Source: Eucalyptus grandis (lineage: Eukaryota > Streptophyta > Magnoliopsida > Myrtales > Myrtaceae). From it: a stretch of DNA of 64,000 bases. Each line of letters starts with the position of its first letter. Position 1 is the stretch's first letter. The translations under genes and the position numbers were made by a program. The stretch covers positions 7,192,001-7,256,000 of the forward strand of contig NC_052616.1 of assembly GCF_016545825.1 (NCBI RefSeq), given 5' to 3'. The notes beneath the pieces are model-generated. The model saw only the letters and a list, made by a program, of their open reading frames with translations, made no database searches and had not been told where the DNA came from. This document shows positions 55,474-64,000 of the stretch, in pieces.

Positions 55474-58413
55474 AGTACTTCTACAAGCCTTTTCTTTATG
55501 GGCTCTCTTTTCTTTTTACATCACAGTACAAGTTTTTCACATAGGCCAAGGGAAATCCTATCTCCTATAGCATGACTATAGCTCCCAAAATTGACAAGAG
55601 ACTTCCATGCCTACAAGACTAAAAGATGAGGGGTGAGTTTTGGGGAAACTCAGTAAGTAAAATTTCTAGTTCTCTATTAGGAAAGTATCTTATCATTGTT
55701 AAAGCCTAGCAAGTACAACACTCGTAAAACAATGTTGATGACAGATTAATTAAGCTATTTCACCAACAAGCTTTTAAACATCACTTAGTAACATATTCAA
55801 TAAGTTCATTAATCGTATAAACGATTCTTCTCATACTTTTAGGGGCTTCCAGCCGTGAGCTGGGCATTCGGCCTCAGGCTAGGCATCCTATACTCTCAGG
55901 GGCTTCCCATACTTTCAGGGGCTTCTTGGTTCAACCAGGGCATCCGGCCATCAAGTCAGACATCCCATACTTTCAGGGGCTTCCTGGCTCAACCAAGGCA
56001 TCCGGCTCTCAAGCCAGGCATCCCATACTTTTAGGGGCTTCCCATACTTTCAGGGACTTCCTAGCTCAACCAGGGCATCTCGTTCAATGAATGAGGCATT
56101 GCCGCCAAGTTGTGTGGCGACGGGCGCTTTTTTCTCTTTAAATACATGCACAAATGCATCATACAAGCCGGTTCTTGTCTTTTTTCTTAGCCAACACATG
56201 CATGGCCCGGAGGTGTGCTCATTCATTCATGTGCGTCATGAGTTTCTTATACCTCACTAGCAAATATGTCAGGAATGATCTTTGGTCCGTAACTTGAATC
56301 AATCACTCAATGCCGATGCTCGCACCAAACAAGGCTTAAAAACGGTATGCCTTAATACCGATCCAAGACCTCGAGGCTTGGGTACACCTCACTTAAGTGA
56401 CGATCCCAAACTTAACGGACCTCGGCTTTGACCCAATGTGAATACATATGCATCGAGAATGACCCTTGGCTCGCGACTTCATTCAACACCAAGCATAAAG
56501 TGCCCACGTCCATTTAGACTATGGAAATCGGCATGCTTGGTGCCTTACCAAGATCTCATGGATTTAGGCGATCTTTGTACCAATCAAGGCATAAGATTGA
56601 CACACCTCAATGTCGACTTAGGACCTTGCGGCCTTAGGCGATTCCCGCACCAAGCGAGGCTTGGACCCGACATCCTATTTATGTCAAAACCAAGGCTTTA
56701 TGGCTTAGGGCAACCTTGCCTTGCGATGAACTTAACTCGAACGAACATCGGCCTCATTTCGAGTGTGAACAAATCAAGCACACGTTCAAGCACAACCATG
56801 AGCAAAACCATACAAAAGATCCAACATCCTATCCATGGCTTGACAGGTGAGCACCTAACTAGACTCAACAATGGAGACTACCGCCCTAGAGAAGACATGG
56901 GAGTCTTACTTACCTTGGCAACCTTGAAGACTAACTTAGATTAGCTTGAGGGATCGAGGATTCAAGGCCGAGAGAAAGGAGAAGGAGAAGGGGGCATCCA
57001 AGGAGAAGGAGGAAGGAGGAAATGAGAGGCAAGGTGAAGAAATGAAGAAGGCTCCTCTTATTTATAGCCCTTTGGTACCATCACTACTAAGCCAATCAGT
57101 CCAATCTTAAGTTTCCAAGTGTCCTGCCTAGAATACTTAGGTGGCAAACCTAAGTTGCAAGGTGTCAAGTTTATTTTATAAGGTGGCACACCTAATGGCC
57201 TAATATAATGATTGAAAGCTTACTTGTTTCATTCTTGTTGGACCATTTATACAATGCCATCATGACTTGGCCAACTTGTTCCCTAAGGAAAATCTTATGG
57301 TAATGATGATCACCCCTTTCATGGACACCTAAGCTTATGAGTCACCAACTTATTCTCCAAGGAAAATCTCAAGCCATCATTACCAAATCTTTGGATGGAC
57401 ACCTAGGCGAGATGACTCATCCTTGCATTTAATGAGGTGTTCAATAATCTCATATATGTCTTCTCTTGATTGGTCCATTTGTCAAAGAGTCCCTTACTTA
57501 ATTCCCAAGGAGAATATTTTGTAATTATTATCAAATCTAGAAATATCTATCCAAAGTGGTGAGTCATCCTTCTCATTAAATGAGGGAGTTCTAGAATTTT
57601 CTTCTATTTTGTCATTTTCTTTATCACAAATGCGGTCTAGAAAATTCTATGATCCAAGTTGGTTTCGGAGCTGGAGAATGGATCATTAGGTACACCTCAA
57701 AAAATCGAATCACATACACCCGAGGTTCGGCCTTTACATTCCATATTCGCGAAAACCGTTTCTTTGGACGGTCGGTCGACCAATAGGGTCGGTTGTCCTT
57801 TAATTGGTTTGAGACCTATTCTAAGGCTACCCATAGCCTAGCATAAAGTCAAGGCACCCATGAACCTTAGAATAAGGGATGGAATAGTTGGATTTATCCC
57901 TGGGCTCATTCTGGTCGGCACCCGATCCATCGGTAGGGTTCATGGTCAGTACATTACCAATCCATGATCGGAATTCACCAATTCAAGATTCCGTTCCAAT
58001 TAATAAAAATTAAATAGGTAATAATGCATTTTTGGTCGGAAGGAAATCACATTTGGTCAATTTGGATCATCCGTGTATCAGTGCATAACGGGGCGGAATC
58101 ACCCGCGACCAGAAACTGCGATCGGTCGGATCAACCTGTGACCATCCACCGATCCAAAATCATCCCACGACCAATTCTCATGATCAAAAAGTCATCTTAT
58201 GATCTGGTGATCATGTCCCATTGGTATGGTAGGTAGAAATTCACGGCCGACACCTTGACTAATTCGTGACCGGTCGGTCGGTCAGTCGGTCGGTCGTGAC
58301 CGATCCGTAATTCCTTGTCGATCGAACCGATCATTCCATGGCCAATGGACTATGATCGATCCTTTTAGGATTTTATGGTCGATCCTCATGGGGTCAGAAT
58401 CGGGGATGTTACA
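55474..58413. other. Repeat-rich non-coding region
   Basis: Holds the minisatellite at 55826-56090 and a region at about 56230-56760 with recurring phrases on 'gaccttggct' and 'aggcttgg'. A minus-strand TATA-like site (TATAAATAAGAGG) lies near 57065, and a GGTC tetranucleotide run at 58271-58297. On the minus strand 58413 begins TGTAACATCCCC, a common plant Gypsy LTR start, so the region may be part of a large minus-strand LTR. The frame at 56438-56944 has no known motif and its codons follow the repeat phrases. Confidence 0.4.
55826..56090 (+). repeat. Minisatellite, unit about 58 bp plus short partial units
   Basis: Units begin 'atactttcaggggcttcc' and continue 'tggctcaaccagggcatccgg' in meaning (written here as two parts: 'tggctcaacca', 'gggcatccgg'), then 'tcaagccaggcatccc'. 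Two nearly full units lie at about 55910-56025, with older and shorter units on both sides. Confidence 0.85.
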
Positions 58414-58689
58414 ATTAATGGGGATTAGTGATCGAGTTGTAGCAATAAGAAAATCATTAGACGTTAACTTTGGCGGTGAGCATCTCATTCAAATTCATGG
58501 CACAGGAGTATCAATAAAATGGCTCTTGCCCAAGGTCATCTTCATCAACTTTCTACCCAAATTGGGAAGCGTTGCTGCCTCCTTGAAGATGTTTCAGAGA
58601 AGTCGTCAACAATCGATAATGTTCCATAGCCTGCTTATGCCGTGATTTTGACGTGAATATAATTCATGAGTCTGCGCATAAAGCACGGT

Positions 58690-59041
58690 GTCTTCAGCGC
58701 TACAAGCTGAAACCCTAACTTGTCTTCAAACCCTCAAGCACTTCTCCGAACGAACCGATCTGATCTACGAGATTGAGTCAGACTACTTGAGTTGGATAGC
58801 CTCTCTCGTGGAAGAATTGATATGCCCGTGGGAAGTCTCGGCAGCTGTCACATAACGCAAGCCTCTCTCGGCCTTCTTTCCAAACCTGAAAATAGTCCAT
58901 TGTCCTAGAGGAATAAACAGGCTTGCGGATTGGGCCACAAAGGCTCGTAGATGTAATTATCCCCCACCTAACTGGATTTCCAGCCCCCAACTTGCACTGC
59001 GGGAGGTCATCTGCTTTGATGCCCTTTTTTCATGTAATTGA
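58690..59041 (+). pseudogene. RNase H-like domain fragment (RVT_3 type)
   Basis: Reads QAETLTCLQTL, then 'IESDYLSWIASLVEELICPW', a stop (about 58855), then 'FFPNLKIVHCPRGINRLADW' with ATKA, and 'NYPPPNWISSPQLALREV', ending FDALFSCN at TGA 59039-59041. The spaced E-S-D, 'H.PRG.N..ADW' and final D fit the C-terminal half of the RNase H-like domain found in plant LINE elements and stand-alone RVT_3 genes. The catalytic N-terminal part is not found upstream, and one in-frame TAA breaks it. A LINE remnant is the simplest reading. Confidence 0.65.
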
Positions 59042-59539
59042 GTCCGTTTTTTATGAATGGAAAGCTCGTCTATGAACCCCCCCAAAAAAAAAAAAAACAA
59101 GATGAATTGCAAAAAGGTCATTATTGAATTCGCTTCAATTAATGTCACCTTTGGGTTTGATATGTAATTATGTATGAACGTGTTAATCCTTATAAGAAAT
59201 TGTGGTTCTCTGTCACCAAAGACCAAAACAAGTTAAAGGGTATGGATTATACGTTAAAAAATGAGTAACACTCATCTCAAGGGAAATTTAAATAACAAGC
59301 AAGTCTTACTTTTTGTTGGGTAACTTATTTGGTTTGGTTTTAATCCTTGTTTTGGAACCACTCAGCAGTGAAAGGTTGAGATAATTGGCGGCCCATCAAG
59401 ATCAAGCATGAGATCATTGTGAAGCCCAGAGTGCCAGCAACTTCAGCACCGACGAGTTCGAGACAAAGCTACAATCAAGCAACGGCGAAGCAGAGACCTT
59501 ATACTTACTTATGAGTACTCGTGAAAAAGCGATCAGGAC
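59042..59539. other. Intergenic stretch
   Basis: AT-rich, with nothing recognisable except a poly-A run near 59083-59096. Confidence 0.5.
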
Positions 59540-59924
59540 TTACATACTTGCAATGTCAGATGCCAACATGAGCATTTGCAATTTGTAACTTGATGTTCAT
59601 AAGTTGAGAATCAAAGAGAAACATTAGCTCAAATTGTCTCAAATTTAAATTGTTTTTTAATTTTAATTTTTTGCTTCTCAAAGATTAGAGGAAAATAAGA
59701 TGTCATGATTCAAACACAAAGAAAAATGTGGACCAAAACATAAAAGTTTTCTTAAAAAAGAAAATATAAATCTCCAGAGATTAATTAATTGAGTACTGTC
59801 GAGGTAAAAGTCATCGCCTGAGCAGAGCAATTAGCGTAATTTGGGGCTTTTTGTCTACCGCCTTCACGTTTCTTTGTTGGCTATATGGCAACGGGGTCGT
59901 TCTAATCGACTAGCAGCACTTTGC
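59540..59924 (+). repeat. Direct repeat copy 1 (promoter-like segment)
   Basis: Matches 63276-63655 at roughly 85-90% by eye ('acttgcaatgtcagatgcca', 'aaagattagaggaaaa', 'ctccagagattaatta', 'gcaattagcgtaa'). It leads straight into the duplicated TATA-box unit at 59925, so it looks like the upstream part of a promoter. Confidence 0.8.
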
Positions 59925-60586
59925 TTTTCGGTCTTCCAAGGAGTAGTACAATAATTTTGACTTCTATAAAAGAAAGAGATCTTCTTCTTTTCACACATGA
60001 TGTTGGAAGCGAGAGAGCGACCGATGGACCAAGCAAAGCAACTATGGCTAGCTCAGACGCAGGAAGTTGCCAGGAAGATAGAGTAGCAGGTGTTCCTGAG
60101 TTTTAGAGAACACTGTTCTCATCCACCAATAGCATTTGACTTTATGGTCTTCGTCGTGATATGCGGCGAATCTCAGCTTTGATTGGGTTCTTATTACTAC
60201 TCCATTAATGAATGACAGAGAGAGGTCCAACCGTCCAAGCACAGCGTTACTGATTTTCGGTCTTCCAAGGAGTAGTACAATAATTTTGACTTCTATAAAA
60301 GAAAGAGAGCCATTCTTCTTCTTTTCACAAATGATGTTGGAAGCGAGAGAGCGACCGATCGACCAAGCAAAGCAACTATGGCTAGCTCAGACGCAGGAAG
60401 TTGCCAGGAAGATAGAGTAGCAGGTGTTCCTGAGTTTTAGAGAACACTATTCTCATCCACCAATAGCATTTGACTTTATGGTCTTCGTCATGATATGCGG
60501 CGAATCTCAGCTTTGATTGGGTTCTTATTACTACTCCATTAATGAATGACAGAGAGAGGTCCAACCGTCCAAGCACAGCGTTGCTG
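59925..60586 (+). repeat. Tandem duplication, two units of 329 and about 333 bp
   Basis: Unit 1 is 59925-60253 and unit 2 is 60254-60586, nearly identical. Each has a TATA box (TATAAA at 59965-59970 and 60294-60299) about 30 bp before ATG codons. One short frame in each starts MASSDAGSCQEDRVAGVPEF. Another carries VFLSFRE directly after a stop (60090-60110 in unit 1), which recalls the start of plant TIR domains. No longer coding region follows, so these are read as promoter plus first-exon fragments of an unknown gene. Confidence 0.8.
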
Positions 60587-60876
60587 ATAGGATCTCCTGC
60601 AGTTGTCAAATTGGAAAATTTAATGAGTTCTCAGTTTCATCTCAGCATCACGATCTAAATTCATACATTTTTCCATACAATGCAAGACAATCCAACTTGG
60701 ACTAATCAATCCATACCAATGTATGTAATAGCATCGTTCACATCTATCAAGGTAGTCTCCATCACACAATGAAGAAGGTGGCTTCCAGATCGATTTCAAC
60801 ATGAGAAGAATTCTGTAATTTTAACATATACTTTGTCGTATCCAAACCAATATGATAACCAAACGATTGATCATTC
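60587..60876. other. Intergenic stretch
   Basis: No gene or repeat is recognised. Confidence 0.4.
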
Positions 60877-61413
60877 AGGGTGTGTATGGCAACACTTATG
60901 TTTTTTTTTTTTTTTCTGTTCTTTTGCTCCCCGGAATAAAAAAAATAAAAATCCGTTTAGTAACGTCAACTAATTTCTCTATTCCCCAAAATAGAAAAGT
61001 GACTAGAGAATATATTTGGAATAGAAAAAAAAAGTAGAAAAATATAGCTTCTTATTCTCGGGAACAATTTCTAGAAATAAATTATTATTATTATTATTTT
61101 TTTTTTTCATTTCTTCCTCGCTACTCGCCGCCCACTGCCACCGTCGGCCACCGCCTTCTTTTGCTGCCGGCGGGCGAGGGTGCGGGCAACGGCGGGCAAG
61201 CAGTGACAAGGAATAAGAAGAAAGGAAATATTAAAAAATTGTTGACCATACCAAACTAATTTCTGTTCTGTTTCTATTTTGAGAATGTAAATTTTATATA
61301 GTTATCAAATGCGTTATTTTATTCAGAAATTGTTCCGAGAGAATAGAAATTGAAAAAGATTATTTATGAAAAGAAACTACTTTCCGGAGTAGAAATGTTA
61401 CAAAACGCACCCT
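60877..61413. mobile_element. Non-autonomous DNA transposon (MITE-like), GC-core type
   Basis: 537 bp with imperfect inverted ends: AGGGTGTGTATGGCAACACT at the left and GTTACAAAACGCACCCT at the right. The middle has A-rich arms ('cccggaataaaa', 'tctcgggaacaattt') and a GC-rich core (61120-61205), the same design as 12545-13075 and 63656-64000. No open frame. The flanks do not show a clean target duplication. hAT-like by end sequence (inference). Confidence 0.65.
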
Positions 61414-63275
61414 TAACTAATTATTACTTGAGGATTTAAATTTGTATTCACATTGTTCTACAAGTTGTTAAGAAAGAAATTTCTAAGAACATAGATTTTC
61501 ATAAAGTAATGTGAACACATTTATTGCAGAAAGAAATATTCATTTTTCCCGGGGCCTTCAGCCCGTGATCTCCGTTGCCACCATAGACCGAGAAATACTT
61601 CATGAAAGCTTGATATGAAGAAGGATCCGAGAAATGGGGAGGTTGAATTGAGACAATTCGTAGTCCATTAAGTGTGCCGAGATCAACGAAGAGAATTATC
61701 GTAAATTCCTCAAGGAGCCACACATCACATATTTAATATACGCTCATTTCATCTTAAATAGTAGAATGCGCACGTGTTAAGACAACATATGTTAACAGGT
61801 ACATAAATCAAATATGAGTGGATTCTTTTTGTTTCAGTGTTATTAAGTAAAGGATACTTTTGTCATTTTTAAGAGAATCATTAAAAAATAAGAAGAAGGA
61901 AACTGACAATTTCTCCTAATAATCATACATAACGAGACAATTTATTATTTATCAAATCATTTGTAAAATCATTGAATTTTTTTCAAAATGTAATAAAAAA
62001 ACACTCTTTTGAGAAAGAGAGAACAAATAACAAACTAATCATATATATATATATATGGAATTAGGTAAACGTATGAATTATTAAAATTTGATTGGGAAAA
62101 TGATATAAATGGTTCATGAACTTTGGTTTAGTGTGTAATATCGCCCATAAATTTTTAATTTTGTTCGATGTGATTTTTAAATGGTTGGCAAATGTTTAAT
62201 TTAGTCCATTATATATTCAAATGGTTAATGTTGGAAGAACTATTGGAAATCGAGTATTTCACTAAGTTCATTCGATTGTCTCTATTAATAATTAATTGCT
62301 ATTTATTGAAAGAAAGTTTAATCTAAAAGTTTAGACTTATTAATGAAGGTATATCGCATTAATATAAAGAGTAGATATGACCATTGTCAAGTAATGTGAA
62401 ATTATATTTTAATATTTATTTCTAAGAAAAATGAAGTAGTCTGGAATTTGTGAGATTAATATAATATTTCAAGTGTAAATCACCAGAAATTAGACCGAGG
62501 TTAATTAAAAACCTAAATGGGTCGCATGTCTATGTTGTCGTATTTCATGTCATTTAGCTTTGGAGATCGCAGCTCTCAACGAGGAAGGTGGATTTGCTAA
62601 ATTCATAATTCAAATTCTAAAATTAAATTGTCTCTCCGTCTGTACCTCCGGATTTAAAAAAAAAAAAAAAATTCTAAAGTTGATTGTCAGCTTGTGGGGA
62701 GGTCTTCTCTTCGATAATGTCAAGTTAGACTGTTAACGACAACTCAGTTTTTACTATCTATTTTTTCGTAGATATCTCTTTCAGATTCAGTAATTTTTTT
62801 TTTTTTCCTTTAATGAATGACGTTAAAGAAATAAATCTGGATGCTCAAGGACGAAAGTAAGATAAGAAAATTAATCCCTCGTGTCTATCTCTCGGATTTT
62901 TTACTTGTTGGTTTTTCCTCTGCCTTTACTCGCCAATTTACGAGAATCCCCATTCAATCTTCGCCGAGTCCCTCTTTCATTCAGCAAGAAAGAGGAGCCC
63001 CTCCATCCTCTATCTCCAAATCTAGGCCAAATCTATCTCTCTTCTATCTTTCTTTACTTTCAAAATCAACTCCTTCCTCCCTTAAACTCGCCAGTCCTTC
63101 ATTCCTTTGAGTTGACCATATCCTCCATCCCCTTTCCTGGCGTGTTTCCGGTAGAGTCGCATATTTTTTTCAAGTTGATGCCTGATGCGGCATGCTATTT
63201 TTAAACAAGAACGTCCCTAATTTCTAAATTTAGTTTAATACGGAAAAGAATGAGATTGCAAGACCCAGACTTTCA
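61414..63275. other. AT-rich intergenic stretch
   Basis: No supported gene. A minus-strand frame at 61499-61723 (74 codons, 'FSDPSSYQAFMKYFSVYGGN') is not recognised. (AT)n lies at 62039-62056. 62095-62230 resembles the dispersed repeat at 30805. The C/T-rich stretch 62930-63110 yields Ser-rich frames of no clear meaning. Confidence 0.45.
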
Positions 63276-63655
63276 TACTTGCAATGTCAGATGCCAACAT
63301 AAGCATTTGCAATTTGTAACTTGATGTTCATAAGTTGAGAAGCAAAGAGAAACATAAGCTCAAATTGTATGAACTTAAATTGTTTTTCAATTTTGATTTT
63401 TCGCTTCTCAAAGATTAGAGGAAAAGTAAATGTCATGATTCAAACACAAAGAAAATCAAAGTGAACCAAGACATAAAATTTTCCTTAAAAAAAGCAAATA
63501 TAAAACTCCAGAGATTAATTAATCAAGTGCTGTCGATGAAAAAGCCATTGCCCGGGCAGGGCAATTAGCGTAAATTGGGGCTTTTTGTCGACCAACTTTA
63601 CTTTTCTTTGTGGGCCATATAGAAATGGGGTTGTTCTCATAGACTTCCGGCACTT
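63276..63655 (+). repeat. Direct repeat copy 2 (promoter-like segment)
   Basis: Second copy of 59540-59924. The similarity stops at 'cacttt' exactly where the GC-core repeat begins, so the TATA-box unit that follows copy 1 is displaced or absent within the window. Confidence 0.75.
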
Positions 63656-64000
63656 TAAGGTCTGTTTGGTAATACTTCCATTTCGAAGAACAATTTCTTT
63701 TCAGAAATAGTTTTTTTTTTTTTAAATTTCTATTCCTTGGAACAAGAGTAAAAGAACTTATTTGGTAACTATACAAAATTTCTATTCTCATAATGAAAAA
63801 AGAATAGGAATATGTTTGGTATGATCCACAAAAAGAGTTTTTCTTTTTTTCTTTTCTTATTCTTCCTTGCCATTGTGGCTGCTCACCGCTTGCCATTGGC
63901 CACCGATTGACCGCCACCTGTTGGCTGCTGGTCGCCAAAGGTTAATGGCGGTCGGGGTTGGCGATGTGCGGTTGGTGGCAGGTGGTCAATCGGCAGCCAA
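63656..64000. mobile_element. GC-core MITE-like element, cut by the window edge
   Basis: Starts 'aaggtctgtttggtaatact', the inverse of the end at 13060-13075. It has A-rich arms with GGAACAAGA and TTCCATTTC words and then a GC-rich core (from about 63865) that continues past the window. Third member of the family at 12545 and 60877. Confidence 0.55.

Noticed and set aside
56438..56944. 168-codon plus-strand frame
   Set aside because: It lies in a region of recurring non-coding phrases and shows no motif; I treat it as chance.
61499..61723. Minus-strand 74-codon frame resembling an exon
   Set aside because: Not recognised, with no start context, neighbouring exon or repeat copy to support it.

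Overview
This is plant nuclear DNA. Ty1/copia retrotransposons with plant-type layouts fill more than half of it. Between them lie a decayed cluster of NAC-domain transcription factor genes, an S1-type self-incompatibility protein homolog and a PIF/Harbinger transposase fossil, over AT-rich intergenic sequence. The genes point to a dicot. The clustered NAC copies and S1 homolog would suit a woody rosid, but no sequence here fixes the species.

Layout. (1) 107-9559 is a full-length copia element (A, + strand) with 0.9 kb LTRs, an initiator-Met-tRNA primer site, gag, pol and an extra third ORF; its target duplication is AGTTA. (2) 9803-11016 (-) is the best-preserved NAC gene (NAC-1). (3) 11017-16572 holds its duplicated 5' flank, a GC-core repeat and a dead Harbinger transposase. 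(4) 16573-18290 is NAC-2, which has lost its whole NAC domain and carries a solo LTR. (5) 19747-30800 is NAC-3, split by a second full-length copia element (B, - strand, 19804-30311) that itself carries a solo LTR of the A type inside its third ORF. (6) 32459-34130 is NAC-4, with its NAC exon present but frameshifted and its splice acceptor gone. (7) 35582-35977 is an S1-family pseudogene. (8) 37571-51962 is an old, short-LTR Tnt1-like copia element (D, +) whose reverse transcriptase is split by a third large copia element (C, -, 40786-50290). (9) 51963-64000 has no convincing intact gene: a 2.1 kb LTR-like block, a minisatellite, an RNase H-like fragment, a 329-bp tandem duplication with TATA boxes, and two more GC-core repeats.

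How it fits together. One ancestral NAC gene plus flanks was copied in tandem to give four same-strand copies. Three were then broken by different routes: deletion plus solo LTR, full-length element insertion, and frameshift plus splice-site loss. A, B, C and the solo LTR at 22190 are one SIRE/Maximus-like family; D is older and of another lineage. Homologous copies let several insertions be read against their empty sites.

A technical signal runs through the window. Where repeat copies are compared, CTG/CAG triplets recur as CG, CTCG or CGAG, even in constrained sites such as the primer-binding site. This looks like a consensus-calling artefact, so many of the apparent frameshifts in A, B, C and NAC-1 may not be real.
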